NCBI GenBank assembly: GCA_021844425.1
Contig: JAKBTL010000076.1
Span: 1-64,000 of the forward strand
Direction of reading: 5' to 3'
DNA: 64,000 nucleotides
Source of the DNA: Actinomycetes bacterium
Lineage (GTDB): Bacteria > Actinomycetota > Acidimicrobiia > Acidimicrobiales > RAAP-2
Shown here one piece after another: positions 7,811-16,814 of the stretch. How positions within the stretch are numbered: the stretch's first letter is position 1; every line of letters begins with the position of its first letter. The notes under the pieces were generated by a model, which was not told the origin of the DNA, did no database searches, and was given only the letters and a program-made list of their open reading frames with translations. The translations under genes and the position numbers were made by a program.

Positions 7811-10504
7811 ATGGCACACCCTGACAGCTTCGGCGCCCGGTCCACGTTCCACCTCGGCGAACGGCGGTTCGAGATCTTCCGTCTCTCCGCCCTCGCCGGA
7901 TCGGAGCGGCTGCCGTACACCATGAAGATCCTCCTCGAGAACCTCCTCCGCCACGAGGACGGGGTGAAGGTCACCGCCGCGGACATCGAGGCGGTCGCCG
8001 GCTTCGGCAGCACCGAGAGCTCGGCGGAACCCAAGGAGATCGCCTTCACCCCCGAACGCGTCCTGCTGCAGGACTTCACCGGCGTCCCCGCGGTCGTCGA
8101 CCTGGCGGCGATGCGCGACGCGCTGCGCGCGCTCGGCGGGGACCCCGCACGCGTCGACCCGCTCGTCCCTTGCGAGCTGGTCATCGACCACTCCGTCATC
8201 GCAGAGCGCTCCGGCGGACCGCGAGCGTTCGAGGACAACGTCGAGATCGAGTACGCGCGCAACCTCGAGCGCTACCAGCTCCTGCGATGGGCCCAGCAGG
8301 CCTTCGACCGGTTCCAGGTGGTCCCCCCCGGCACCGGGATCTGCCATCAGGTCAACCTCGAGTACCTGGCGCGGGTGGTGTTCGAGACCGACGGCGCAGC
8401 GTTCCCCGACACGATCGTCGGGACCGACTCGCACACGACGATGGTCAACGGCCTCGGGGTGCTGGGTTGGGGCGTCGGGGGCATCGAAGCCGAAGCTGCG
8501 ATGCTCGGACAGCCGCTCTCGATGCTGGTGCCCCCGGTGGTGGGGCTCCACCTGCACGGAAAGATGCCTGAGGGCACGACCGCGACCGACCTGGTGCTCA
8601 CCATCACCGAGCTGCTGCGCCGCCACGGCGTCGTCGGCAAGTTCGTCGAGGCGTGCGGACCAGGCGTCGCGTCCCTTCCGGTCGAGAACCGCGCCACCAT
8701 CGGCAACATGTCCCCCGAGTACGGCGCCACCTGCACGGTGTTCCCCATCGACCAAGTCACCATGGACTACCTGCGGTTCACCGGCCGTAGCGCGGAGCAC
8801 GTCGCGCTCGTCGAGGCGTACGCGAAGGAGCAGGGCCTCTGGCACGACCCCTCGATGCCGGAGCCCGCATTCTCCGAGACCGTCGACCTCGACCTCTCGA
8901 CCGTCGTGCCGAGCCTCGCTGGCCCGTCACGTCCTCAAGACCGCGTCACCCTCTCGGGGGCGGGAAAGGCTTTCCGCGTCGCGCTCGGCAGGGAGCCGAA
9001 GCGCGCGCGAGCCGAGCACATGCCTGCCGCCGGCACCGGCGACGCAGGCGCCGCCGCCGGGGGCGGCTCTCCGATGCCCCTCGCCGACGGCGACGTCGTC
9101 ATTGCCGCGATCACCAGCTGCACGAACACGTCGAACCCTCAGGTCCTCGTGGCGGCCGGGCTGCTCGCGAAGAAGGCGGTCGAACGCGGTCTCACCGCGA
9201 AGCCGTGGGTGAAGACGTCGCTCGCACCGGGCTCACGTGTCGTCATGGACTACCTCGAGAAGGCGGGTCTCCTCGAACCGCTGGAGAAGCTCGGGTTCTG
9301 GCTCGTCGGATTCGGCTGCACCACCTGCATCGGGAACTCCGGGCCGCTCCTGCCAGGCGTCTCCGAGGCAGTCCAGGCGCTCGACCTCTCCGTCGCCTCC
9401 GTCCTGTCGGGCAACCGCAACTTCGAAGGTCGGATCCACCCGGACGTGCGCATGAACTACCTCGCGTCCCCACCGCTCGTGGTGGCCTACGCGCTCGCCG
9501 GGACGATGGACATCGACCTCACGGTCGACCCCATCGGCACGGACCAGCAAGGGACACCCGTGAAGCTCGCGGACCTCTGGCCGTCGAGCCACGAGATCGC
9601 CGACGCGATCCGTTCTTCGCTCAGCTCGGAGGAGTTCCACACGCGCTACTCGTCGGTGTTCGAAGGCGACGCGCGCTGGCAGTCGATGGAGATCGCCGGC
9701 GGCGACACGTTCGCGTGGGACCCCGACTCCACCTACGTGCTCCACCCCCCGTACTTCGAGGGGATGGGGATGGAGCCGGACCCCCTCGAGGACATCGACG
9801 GGGCACGCGTGCTCGTCATGCTCGGCGACAGCGTGACGACCGACCACATCTCGCCCGCGGGCTCCATCCGCGTGACGTCACCAGCCGGCGAGTACCTCAT
9901 CGCGCACGGCATCGACCGCGCGGACTTCAACTCCTACGGAGCGCGTCGCGGCAATCACGAGGTGATGCTGCGCGGGACCTTCGCGAACGTCCGGCTGCGC
10001 AACCAGCTCGTCCCGGGCGTCGAAGGAGGGGAGACCGTCCACCTGCCGGACGGAGAGCGGACCACGATCTTCGAGGCCGCAGAGCGATACCGAGCAGACG
10101 GCGTGCCGCTCGTGGTGCTCGCCGGCAGGGAGTACGGGTCGGGCTCGAGCCGGGACTGGGCTGCGAAGGGACCGCGACTCCTCGGCGTACGCGCCGTGAT
10201 CGCGCAGAGCTACGAGCGCATCCACCGCACGAACCTGATCGGCATGGGCATCCTTCCCTTGCAGTTCCAGCCGGACGACTCGGTCTCCTCGCTCGGGCTC
10301 ACCGGCCGTGAACGGTTCTTCGTCCGAGGAGTCCGCGAGATCGGGCGAGGCGACCTCCCCAAGGAGCTCGAAGTCGAAGCGACGTCTGACGACGGGGCGA
10401 CGACGACGTTCAGCGCGCGAGTCCGCATCGACACCCCGATGGAGGCGGAGTACTACCGCCACGGGGGGATCCTGCAGTACGTCCTCAGGCAGCTCGCGCG
10501 CTGA
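7811..10504 (+). CDS. acnA: Aconitate hydratase A
   Basis: TCA-cycle enzyme interconverting citrate and isocitrate through a 4Fe-4S cluster. The 897-residue length is typical of the AcnA/IRP1 family. Seen: [22 protein letters not shown] near residue 200, the cluster ligand Cys in SCTNTSNP (about 437), two more ligands in [12 protein letters not shown] (about 503 and 506), and the C-terminal swivel domain with [17 protein letters not shown] low-complexity [14 protein letters not shown] insert lies between domains (about residue 405-425). ATG 7811 ([16 protein letters not shown]) matches the family N-terminus. It is expressed divergently from argS; the intergenic region shows no obvious operator. 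The stop lies 16 bp from the converging deacetylase gene. Confidence 0.96.
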   Translation: MAHPDSFGARSTFHLGERRFEIFRLSALAGSERLPYTMKILLENLLRHEDGVKVTAADIEAVAGFGSTESSAEPKEIAFTPERVLLQDFTGVPAVVDLAAMRDALRALGGDPARVDPLVPCELVIDHSVIAERSGGPRAFEDNVEIEYARNLERYQLLRWAQQAFDRFQVVPPGTGICHQVNLEYLARVVFETDGAAFPDTIVGTDSHTTMVNGLGVLGWGVGGIEAEAAMLGQPLSMLVPPVVGLHLHGKMPEGTTATDLVLTITELLRRHGVVGKFVEACGPGVASLPVENRATIGNMSPEYGATCTVFPIDQVTMDYLRFTGRSAEHVALVEAYAKEQGLWHDPSMPEPAFSETVDLDLSTVVPSLAGPSRPQDRVTLSGAGKAFRVALGREPKRARAEHMPAAGTGDAGAAAGGGSPMPLADGDVVIAAITSCTNTSNPQVLVAAGLLAKKAVERGLTAKPWVKTSLAPGSRVVMDYLEKAGLLEPLEKLGFWLVGFGCTTCIGNSGPLLPGVSEAVQALDLSVASVLSGNRNFEGRIHPDVRMNYLASPPLVVAYALAGTMDIDLTVDPIGTDQQGTPVKLADLWPSSHEIADAIRSSLSSEEFHTRYSSVFEGDARWQSMEIAGGDTFAWDPDSTYVLHPPYFEGMGMEPDPLEDIDGARVLVMLGDSVTTDHISPAGSIRVTSPAGEYLIAHGIDRADFNSYGARRGNHEVMLRGTFANVRLRNQLVPGVEGGETVHLPDGERTTIFEAAERYRADGVPLVVLAGREYGSGSSRDWAAKGPRLLGVRAVIAQSYERIHRTNLIGMGILPLQFQPDDSVSSLGLTGRERFFVRGVREIGRGDLPKELEVEATSDDGATTTFSARVRIDTPMEAEYYRHGGILQYVLRQLAR

Positions 10505-10520
10505 GGACGAAGACGGTCTC

Positions 10521-11279
10521 TCAGCTCGTCACCACGCGTCGGAACACCTCGGCCAACGACCCTTCGGGCATGCCCGCGTCCTGAGCCGCAGCAGCGGCTC
10601 CGGCTCGCATGCGTTCGACGATCCCTGCGGGGTCGTCGACCTGGGTCCGATGGCACAACAGTGCGGCGATCTTGCGCTCGAAGGTCCCGGTGATCTCGAC
10701 TGCCACGTTCTGCGCGCCTGATGCCATGAGCCACAGCTCGTCGACAGCGTGAGGCTGGAGCCCCTCGTCGAGGAGCTCGGGGTGGGCGAACGGGTTCCGA
10801 GCGTCGGGGTAGACCGCGCAGGTAGCCGCCTCACCGGCGGCCAGATGGTCGGGATGGCTCGCTTGGATGCGCTCCCACCACCGCTCGGGCGAGGGTGCGA
10901 GCACGAGCTGCGGCCGAAAGGCGCGGACCGCTCTCGTGACGTCGCGCCGCAGCGCCTGACTGACCTCGAGCCGTCCGTCGGGATAGCCGAGGAAGGAGAC
11001 CGAGCGCACGCCCACCTCCTTGGCCGCGGCCCGTTGCTCGTCGCGCCGCAGGTTCGCCATCTCGGCTCGGGAGACCGACGGGTCCTCGCCGCCCGCCTCG
11101 CCGTCCGTCACGACGCAGTACGCGACCTCGACACCCGCGTCGGTCCACGCCGCGACGGTCCCTGCAGCGCCGAAATCGACGTCGTCGGGATGGGCAGCGA
11201 CGACGAGGACGCGCTCGAGGTCCTCGCGAGGCGCCCACCGCTCGATCAGATGACGGCCTCCTCGTAGGAGGGCTCCCAT
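10521..11279 (-). CDS. PIG-L / LmbE family zinc-dependent deacetylase
   Basis: Metal-dependent N-deacetylase of the family that includes mycothiol enzymes MshB/Mca and GlcNAc-PI deacetylase. In 252 residues the zinc motif AAHPDDVDFG (His30, Asp33) and the second motif SHPDHLAAGEA are present, with an acidic metal/catalytic region between them. ATG 11279 overlaps the helicase stop by 34 bp, so the two minus-strand genes are likely cotranscribed. Actinobacteria use this family in mycothiol and sugar metabolism, but the sequence alone does not fix the substrate; no other mycothiol gene is adjacent. Confidence 0.85.
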   Translation of the reverse strand: MGALLRGGRHLIERWAPREDLERVLVVAAHPDDVDFGAAGTVAAWTDAGVEVAYCVVTDGEAGGEDPSVSRAEMANLRRDEQRAAAKEVGVRSVSFLGYPDGRLEVSQALRRDVTRAVRAFRPQLVLAPSPERWWERIQASHPDHLAAGEAATCAVYPDARNPFAHPELLDEGLQPHAVDELWLMASGAQNVAVEITGTFERKIAALLCHRTQVDDPAGIVERMRAGAAAAAQDAGMPEGSLAEVFRRVVTS

Positions 11280-12466
11280 TCGCCCAGGTCCTGGAGGCGA
11301 GGGTCGTTCGAGAAGACTTCGATGATCGGGACGCGCAGCCCGAGCCTGCGCTGGACGACCTCCGCCTCGACGACCTGGTTCCACAGCACCAGGCTCACGA
11401 CGACACCGGTCGACCCGGCACGAGCCGTCCTTCCCGAGCGATGCAGGTATGCCTTATGGTCCTCGGGCGGGTCGTAGTGCACGACGACGTCGACAGCTTC
11501 GATATGGAGCCCGCGTGCGGCGACGTCCGTCGCGACCAGGACAGGGAGCGTTCCGGACGCGAAGTCGGCGAGCGCCCGCTCACGGTTCGACTGGCGCAGG
11601 TCCCCGTGGATCGCAGCGGCGCGCACCCCTTCGTCGCCGAGCTGCTCCACGAGCCGGTCCGCACCCCTCTTCGTCCGCACGAAGATCAACGTCTTGTCCT
11701 CAGCGCGGGCAATCGACGCGGCGACGCGCACCTTGTCCATCTGGTGGACCTGGAAGAAGCGGTGGACCATGGCGGAGACGGTCTGGGTGCTGGAGGCCAC
11801 CTCGTGGTGCACGGGATCGTGCAGGTACCGGCGCACCAGTCGGTCCACGGCACCGTCGAGGGTCGCGGAGAACAGGAGGGTCTGGTGGGACCGCCCCAGC
11901 CGCCGCAGGACCCACTCCACCTGGGGCATGAAGCCCATGTCGGCCATGCGGTCAGCCTCGTCGAGCACGAGCACCTCGACGTCGGCCACCGAGAGCTCGC
12001 CTCTGTCCCCCATGTCGATCAACCGGCCCGGCGTCGCGATGACCACGTCGACGCCCTTTCGCAGCTTCGCCACCTGGCGGTCGACGTCCGCCCCCCCGTA
12101 GATGGCGGCGATCCGGAGGCTGACCCTCTTGGCCAGCGGAGCGAGCACGTCGTGCACCTGCACCGCCAGCTCCCGCGTCGGGAGGAGGACCAGGGCCCGT
12201 GGGCGTGCGGGGTGCCCCCTGGCACGTCCCTCGCCGTCGAGCGCTGCCGCGGTGCGCTGCAGCAGGGGGAGGCCGAATGCCAGGGTCTTGCCCGATCCGG
12301 TCTTCGCCTTCCCGCAGACGTCCCGTCCGGCAAGCCCGTCTGCGACCGTCAGCGCCTGGATGGGGAAGGGGGTGGTGATCCCTTGGTCGGCGAGCTCCTT
12401 GACCAAGAGATCGGCGACACCGAGGGACTCGAACGTCCCTGCGGTCTCGTACGTGTCGGTTGTCAT
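11246..12466 (-). CDS. DEAD-box ATP-dependent RNA helicase (RhlE-like)
   Basis: ATP-driven RNA unwinding, probably in ribosome assembly or RNA turnover. The 406 residues include the Q-motif FPIQALT (about 35-40), Walker A AKTGSGKT (54-61), PTRELA, the DEAD box VLDEADRMADMGF, the motif III LLFSATLD, and motif VI HRSGRTARAG in the second RecA domain. The compact C-terminus without an RGG or DbpA domain fits RhlE-type enzymes. I chose ATG 12466 because AGCAGGA stands just upstream; a TTG start at 12565 is possible. It is followed by an overlapping PIG-L deacetylase and is divergent from a peroxiredoxin gene. Confidence 0.92.
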   Translation of the reverse strand: MTTDTYETAGTFESLGVADLLVKELADQGITTPFPIQALTVADGLAGRDVCGKAKTGSGKTLAFGLPLLQRTAAALDGEGRARGHPARPRALVLLPTRELAVQVHDVLAPLAKRVSLRIAAIYGGADVDRQVAKLRKGVDVVIATPGRLIDMGDRGELSVADVEVLVLDEADRMADMGFMPQVEWVLRRLGRSHQTLLFSATLDGAVDRLVRRYLHDPVHHEVASSTQTVSAMVHRFFQVHQMDKVRVAASIARAEDKTLIFVRTKRGADRLVEQLGDEGVRAAAIHGDLRQSNRERALADFASGTLPVLVATDVAARGLHIEAVDVVVHYDPPEDHKAYLHRSGRTARAGSTGVVVSLVLWNQVVEAEVVQRRLGLRVPIIEVFSNDPRLQDLGEWEPSYEEAVI

Positions 12467-12635
12467 TCCTGCTCTCTCACCTTGGCGGGGCCCGGCGCCG
12501 TCCAACGTAAGAGGAGGGCCCAGACGACCGGATCGCACGAGGGCGCCCGTTGCCGTCAGGTTCAATCTACCAGGGTGAGGCCGCCGATCAGCGCATTTGG
12601 CGCGCGCTGGGCGCCGTTATGCCAAGCTTCCAGCC

Positions 12636-13100
12636 GTGACGCGACTCGCTGAAGGTGGCTCCGCACCGGAATTCACCCTCCCCGACCAAGACGGGAGCCC
12701 GGTCTCGCTGCGCGACTTCCGGGGCTCGACGGTCATCGTCTACTTCTATCCCGCCGACGACACGCCGGGGTGCACGAAGGAGGCGTGCCAGTTCAACGAG
12801 AACCTCGCCGCCTTCCAGCGCTCGGGCGCGAAGGTGCTGGGCATCTCCCCCGACAGCGCTGCCAAGCACGTGAAGTTCCGGGAGAAGTACGGCCTCGCGT
12901 TCCCGTTGCTCTCCGACCCCGATCACCGCGTCATGGAGGCCTACGGCGCGTGGGGAGAGAAGACCATGTACGGCAGGAAGACCCTCGGCACCATCCGCTC
13001 GACCTTCGTGGTGGACGGCCAGGGGAACGTGGTCCGGGCCTGGTACAACGTGCGCGCGGACGGGCACGCAGCGAAGGTGCTCGAGACGCTCCAGAGCTGA
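12636..13100 (+). CDS. bcp: Thioredoxin-dependent peroxiredoxin, BCP/PrxQ family
   Basis: Cytosolic peroxidase reducing hydrogen and organic peroxides with thioredoxin. From GTG 12636 the protein has 154 residues, the normal length. The peroxidatic and resolving cysteines sit in DDTPGCTKEACQF (Cys46 and Cys51), the CX4C arrangement of atypical 2-Cys PrxQ enzymes, and the supporting Arg is in TLGTIRSTFVVD. An in-frame ATG-like start at 12597 would add 13 basic, non-conserved residues. It is divergent from the helicase and 39 bp from the next gene, separated by an inverted repeat. Confidence 0.9.
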   Translation: MTRLAEGGSAPEFTLPDQDGSPVSLRDFRGSTVIVYFYPADDTPGCTKEACQFNENLAAFQRSGAKVLGISPDSAAKHVKFREKYGLAFPLLSDPDHRVMEAYGAWGEKTMYGRKTLGTIRSTFVVDGQGNVVRAWYNVRADGHAAKVLETLQS

Positions 13101-13107
13101 CGCCTGC

Positions 13108-13133
13108 AGGCGGATGTGCAGTCCGCCTATGGT
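13108..13133 (+). promoter_or_regulatory. Inverted repeat and -10 box before the FrhB-like gene
   Basis: Perfect 7-bp arms AGGCGGA (13108-13114) and TCCGCCT (13122-13128) with a 7-nt centre fill the gap after bcp. TATGGT (13128-13133) follows and stands exactly 6 nt before ATG 13140, a leaderless promoter layout. The hairpin may end bcp transcription, act as an operator, or both. Confidence 0.5.
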
Positions 13134-13139
13134 ACGCAC

Positions 13140-14267
13140 ATGCCGCCGGTGAAGCCCCATTGGGCCGATCTGTACAGCGAGGTCGTGACGTCCGGCCTTT
13201 GCACGGGCTGCTCGGCCTGCGTGATCGTCTGCCCGTACGACGTGCTCGGCTACGACAGCGAGGGCGGCTACAAGCCGTTCCACGTCGAGGCCACAGGCGG
13301 GCTCGACGACTGCACGCACGGCGAGCGCGGCTGCACCCTGTGCACGAGGGCGTGCCCTCGCTTTCGGGAGTGGGAGCCCGAGATCGACCAGCACCTCTTC
13401 GGGCGGCCGCGCAGCGAAGACGAGGTCGCCGGCGTCGCCGAGCAGGTCGTCCTGGCCCGGGCCACGGACCCCGAGCTGCACGAGGCGGGCCAGGACGGCG
13501 GGCTCGTCTCGGCGATCCTCCTGTGGGCGCTCGAGCACGACGTGATCGACGCTGCGCTGGTGTCCGCGCTCGAAGGTGACGGCTCCGGCTGGAAGGCGGT
13601 GCCGGCGGTCGTCCGAGACCGGGCAGGGGTCCTCGCCGCGGCGGGGTCGCGCTACACCTACTCCGCCAACCCGCTGGCGTACGCCGAAGCCGTCGAAGGC
13701 GGCGCCGAGCGCCTCGCGCTGGTCGGGATGGGCTGCCAGGCGTCGGTTCCATCGGTCATGGCCGCGCGCAAGGCCGGGAAGGTCGCTCGGCGCTTCGCGT
13801 TGTCGATCGGGCTGATGTGCTCGAAGACCTTCGACGACGCGATCCTCCCCGAGCTCTTCGAGGCGCGTCACGGCCTTCGGCGCGAGGACATCGCGAAGAT
13901 GAACATCAAGGGCGTGCTCCAGATCTGGACGAAGGACGGCGCGTACCACGAGATCCCGCTGGGTGAAGCGCACGGCTGGACTCGTGACGGTTGCACGTCG
14001 TGCCCTGACTTCGCCGCGGAGCACGCTGACATCTCGACCGGCGGGATCGGCGCGTTCGACGACTGGACGCTCACGGTGATCCGCACGGTGCGGGGCCGCG
14101 AGCTCTTCTCCTCGATGGTCGCCGACGGGTCCATCCAGGTCCGGCCCGCCGACGACGACCCTGGAGCGGTCAAGCTGCTCAGGAGGCTGAGCAGGGCCAG
14201 CCGAAAACGCTGGCCGGTGACGGCGGCACCCGCACCTGGCCGGCTCCCTGCCCCTCAGCCCGCCTGA
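13140..14267 (+). CDS. F420-hydrogenase/dehydrogenase beta-subunit-like (FrhB/FdhB) Fe-S flavoprotein
   Basis: The FrhB family moves electrons between coenzyme F420 (or ferredoxin) and a substrate through FAD and Fe-S clusters. The protein has 375 residues from ATG 13140. Two N-terminal 4Fe-4S motifs are clear: CTGCSACVIVCP (Cys21/24/27/31) and CTLCTRACP (Cys65/68/72, with Cys58 nearby). Then comes the flavin-binding region AGQDGGLVSAIL and the conserved GMGCQASVPS and CSKTFD stretches, with another cysteine pair in GCTSCPDF. The tail is basic and Pro/Ala-rich. No hydrogenase or formate dehydrogenase large subunit is nearby, so partner and substrate are unknown. An alternative start at 13116 adds 8 residues. 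The 3' end overlaps the converging glycosylase gene by 13 bp. Confidence 0.85.
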   Translation: MPPVKPHWADLYSEVVTSGLCTGCSACVIVCPYDVLGYDSEGGYKPFHVEATGGLDDCTHGERGCTLCTRACPRFREWEPEIDQHLFGRPRSEDEVAGVAEQVVLARATDPELHEAGQDGGLVSAILLWALEHDVIDAALVSALEGDGSGWKAVPAVVRDRAGVLAAAGSRYTYSANPLAYAEAVEGGAERLALVGMGCQASVPSVMAARKAGKVARRFALSIGLMCSKTFDDAILPELFEARHGLRREDIAKMNIKGVLQIWTKDGAYHEIPLGEAHGWTRDGCTSCPDFAAEHADISTGGIGAFDDWTLTVIRTVRGRELFSSMVADGSIQVRPADDDPGAVKLLRRLSRASRKRWPVTAAPAPGRLPAPQPA

Positions 14268-14953
14268 AGAGACGGAGCGAGCTCCCTGGCCCGAGCGAAC
14301 ACCGCGTCGAACATGGGCTCGGTGAGCTTGCCCGTGAACGTGTTCTGCTGGCTCGGGTGGTAGGAGCACACGAGCACCTTGCCGTCGGGGAGCACGCGCT
14401 CGGCGAGGTGCGCGAAGCGGACCCTCGGCGACAGCCCGTAGAGAGACGACACGGTGTCGCACGCCAGCTTCCCGAGGACGACGACGACCCGTGCGCCGAC
14501 GAGCAGCGACAGCTCCTCTCGCAGGTACCCCACGCAGGCGGCCCGCTCGTCGGGCGTGGGCCTGTTGGCCGGCGGTGCGCAGCGCACCGACGCGGTGACC
14601 CATGCGTCACGCAGCGCGAGGCCGTCGTGCGCGGCGAGGCTCTCAGGCCTGTCGGCGAAGCCGGCACGGTGCAAGGAGCGGAAGAGCCAGTCACCTGAGC
14701 GATCGCCGGTGAACATACGCCCCGTCCTGTTGGCTCCGTGCGCAGCGGGCGCGAGGCCGACGACCACCACCGACGCCCGAGGGTCGCCGAAGCCGGGTAC
14801 CGGCTTGCGCCAGTAGGTCTGCGTGCGGAAGGCGGCGCGCGCGGGCACTTCCTCTCGCCACGAGACGAGCCTCGGGCAACGGCGGCAGGCCACGATCGCC
14901 TCGGCCAGACCGGCGAGATGGTCGGAGGTCACGGGCACGGAGCATACGATCAT
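14255..14953 (-). CDS. Uracil-DNA glycosylase, family 5 (UdgB-like)
   Basis: Base-excision repair enzyme removing uracil and other deaminated bases from DNA. The 232-residue protein has N-terminal Fe-S cysteines (CRRCPRL, Cys23/26), the family-5 active-site stretch GLAPAAHGANRTGRMFTGD (Ala-rich where families 1 and 4 carry Asp or Glu), and the second motif CSYHPSQQNT. A further cysteine in SVRCAPPANRP fits the fourth cluster ligand region. ATG 14953 stands only 5 bp from the GTG of the divergent phosphatase, so a slightly later GTG in VPVTSDHLAGL is equally possible. High-GC DNA is prone to cytosine deamination, consistent with this function. Confidence 0.88.
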   Translation of the reverse strand: MIVCSVPVTSDHLAGLAEAIVACRRCPRLVSWREEVPARAAFRTQTYWRKPVPGFGDPRASVVVVGLAPAAHGANRTGRMFTGDRSGDWLFRSLHRAGFADRPESLAAHDGLALRDAWVTASVRCAPPANRPTPDERAACVGYLREELSLLVGARVVVVLGKLACDTVSSLYGLSPRVRFAHLAERVLPDGKVLVCSYHPSQQNTFTGKLTEPMFDAVFARARELAPSLQAG

Positions 14954-14958
14954 CGTCC

Positions 14959-15588
14959 GTGCCTCTCCCTGAGCCGACCACGGTCCTGCTGGTCCGTCAC
15001 GGCGCCACCCCCACGACCGGGAAGCTCCTGCCGGGCCGCGCCGCGGGGTTGCACCTCTCGCCAGCAGGACGAGCGCAGGCCGAACGCGTCGCCTCGGAGA
15101 TCGCAGCCCTCGACCCGAGACCAGTCGCGGTCTACACGTCCCCCCTCGAGCGCGCCCGTCAGACCGCAGCGCCGATCGCCCGCGCGCTCGGCGTGCGCGT
15201 CCGCACCGAGCGCGGGCTCGTCGACCTGGACATCGGCGAATGGACGGGGATGTCGCTCAAGCAGGCGGCCCGGCGGCGCGAATGGGACGCAGTACAGCGC
15301 TGGCCGGCAGGTTTCACGTTTCCCGGCGGCGAGTCCTTCGCCGGCCTTCTCGCCCGCGCGACGGACGCCGTGGGCCGCCTGGTCAGTGCGCACCCCGGCG
15401 AGACCGTCGTGGCGGTGTCGCACGCCGACCCGATCCGCGAGCTCGTCGCGACGGCTGCCGGCGTGCCGCTCGACCTCTTCCAACGGCTCATGGTGTCGAC
15501 GTGCTCGGTATCGGCGGTCCGCTACGCGTCCAACGGACCGCGCGTGATCTGCGTCAACGCCTCGGCTGACGGGTTGGTCCGCACGTGA
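14959..15588 (+). CDS. Histidine phosphatase / phosphoglycerate-mutase-like protein (MSMEG_4193 family)
   Basis: Histidine-phosphatase superfamily enzyme of 209 residues; substrate unknown. The catalytic RHG motif is LLVRHGATPTTG (His about 14), with TSPLERARQTA, the conserved LVDLDIGEWTGMS and the second catalytic His in VAVSHADPIREL. GTG 14959 gives the family N-terminus. It is the first of three genes joined by GTGA stop/start overlaps (phosphatase, DUF3090, SCO1664-type), an order I recognise from actinobacteria, where mycothiol ligase mshC often follows; mshC is absent here. Translational coupling suggests a shared role. Confidence 0.85.
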   Translation: MPLPEPTTVLLVRHGATPTTGKLLPGRAAGLHLSPAGRAQAERVASEIAALDPRPVAVYTSPLERARQTAAPIARALGVRVRTERGLVDLDIGEWTGMSLKQAARRREWDAVQRWPAGFTFPGGESFAGLLARATDAVGRLVSAHPGETVVAVSHADPIRELVATAAGVPLDLFQRLMVSTCSVSAVRYASNGPRVICVNASADGLVRT

Positions 15589-16073
15589 ACGGCGACATGG
15601 ACCTCGGCGACCCCGACATGTTCTCCGTCGGCACGAGCGGCCCCGTCGGGGATCGCCTCTTCCTCCTCCACTTCTCCGAGGGGCCGATCCAGGCAACCGT
15701 GAAAGTCGAGAAGCAGCAGGTCGCGGTGCTCGCCACCTACCTCGGACGTATCGTCCGCCAACTCGGGCGCCCTGGCCACCTCCCCGAGGACCTGGACTTC
15801 GACGTCGAGGTCGAGCCCGACTGGGTGGTGGGGACGATCGGGGTCTCCTACGACGAGGACGACGACCGGCTCGTGGTGATCGTCGAAGAAGCCGGCGAGG
15901 ACGGCGCAGTGGCGCGTATCGCGATCACGAGGGAGCAGGCGGCCGCGTTCGCCATACGCGCGACGAGGCTCGTAGAAGCGGGCCGTCCGCCCTGCCCGCT
16001 CTGCGGCTTCCCCCTCGACCCCTCGGGCCACGACTGCCCGCGCACGAACGGCCATCGACCGCCGGCGACGTGA
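15585..16073 (+). CDS. DUF3090 family protein
   Basis: Actinobacterial protein of unknown function, 162 residues. It has the family opening around FSVGTSGPVGDRLFLLHFSEG, a basic/hydrophobic alpha-beta core (VKVEKQQVAVLATYLGRIV), an acidic centre (YDEDDDRLVVIVEEA) and a short zinc-knuckle-like C-terminus CPLCGFPLDPSGHDCPR, where two or three cysteines and a His could bind metal. GTG 15585 overlaps the phosphatase stop; ATG 15597 is an alternative. The last codons overlap the next GTG, so all three genes are probably translated together. Confidence 0.85.
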   Translation: MNGDMDLGDPDMFSVGTSGPVGDRLFLLHFSEGPIQATVKVEKQQVAVLATYLGRIVRQLGRPGHLPEDLDFDVEVEPDWVVGTIGVSYDEDDDRLVVIVEEAGEDGAVARIAITREQAAAFAIRATRLVEAGRPPCPLCGFPLDPSGHDCPRTNGHRPPAT

Positions 16074-16771
16074 CCCCCGGCACAGCGGCGGACGCGCTGC
16101 GTCGGGGCCGGATCGAGGTCCACGGCCAGATCGCCGGAAGCTCCAACGTCACGCTGCTCGTGTCGTGCAGGCTCGACGACGTCGAGTGCCTCGCGGTGTA
16201 CAAGCCGCTCGCCGGCGAACGCGAGCTGTGGGACTTCCCGCCCGGGCTGCACCGTCGCGAGGTCGCCGCGCGGGCCCTTTCCGACTGGCTCGGCTGGGGG
16301 ATCGTCCCCGAGACGGTGCTCCGAGTGGACGCGCCCTTCGGGGAAGGCTCCGTCCAGCGAATGGTGGAGGAAGACGGCGTCTCCCACTACTTCACCTTGC
16401 GCGACGACCCGCGCTTCTTCCCCGAGCTCCGGCGCATCGCGGCGTTCGACGTGCTCACGAACAACGCGGACCGCAAGAGCGGCCACGTGCTCCTGGCGCA
16501 GGGCCGGCTGTGGGCCATCGACCACGGCCTCACCTTCCACCACGAGCCGAAGCTCCGCACGGTGATCTGGGACTTCGCAGGCGACCACCTCGACGACGCA
16601 GTCCGTGACGCCATCGCTCGGCTCGTGGACGAGCCGATCCCCGGTGAGCTTCAGGAGCTGCTCGACGACGAGGAGACCGACGCGCTCGTCCGTCGCGCCC
16701 GGGCGCTCCTGTCGGCGGACACGCTCCCGCCGCCCGGCCCTGGGCGTCCGTACCCCTGGCCGCTCGTCTGA
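16070..16771 (+). CDS. SCO1664-family protein, PI3/PI4-kinase-like fold
   Basis: Conserved actinobacterial protein of 233 residues, distantly related to the phosphatidylinositol 3/4-kinase-like family; biochemical role unknown. Seen: a possible nucleotide-binding lysine in AVYKPLAGERELWDFP, HRREVAARALSDWLGWGIVPETV, the catalytic-loop-like FDVLTNNADRKSGHVLL (D-N pattern) and the metal-binding-like AIDHGLTFHHEPKLRTVIWDF. GTG 16070 overlaps the DUF3090 stop. It is the last gene of the operon and converges on etfA with 43 bp between stops. Confidence 0.82.
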   Translation: MTPGTAADALRRGRIEVHGQIAGSSNVTLLVSCRLDDVECLAVYKPLAGERELWDFPPGLHRREVAARALSDWLGWGIVPETVLRVDAPFGEGSVQRMVEEDGVSHYFTLRDDPRFFPELRRIAAFDVLTNNADRKSGHVLLAQGRLWAIDHGLTFHHEPKLRTVIWDFAGDHLDDAVRDAIARLVDEPIPGELQELLDDEETDALVRRARALLSADTLPPPGPGRPYPWPLV

Positions 16772-16814
16772 GACCCGCCGCGCCGACGCCGCCCGGGTGA
16801 GTGCGCCTTCCCGA

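Noticed and set aside
12588-14603. Minus-strand frame of about 670 codons opposite the peroxiredoxin and FrhB genes
   Set aside because: No motif is readable and the plus-strand genes have full catalytic cysteines; a GC shadow.
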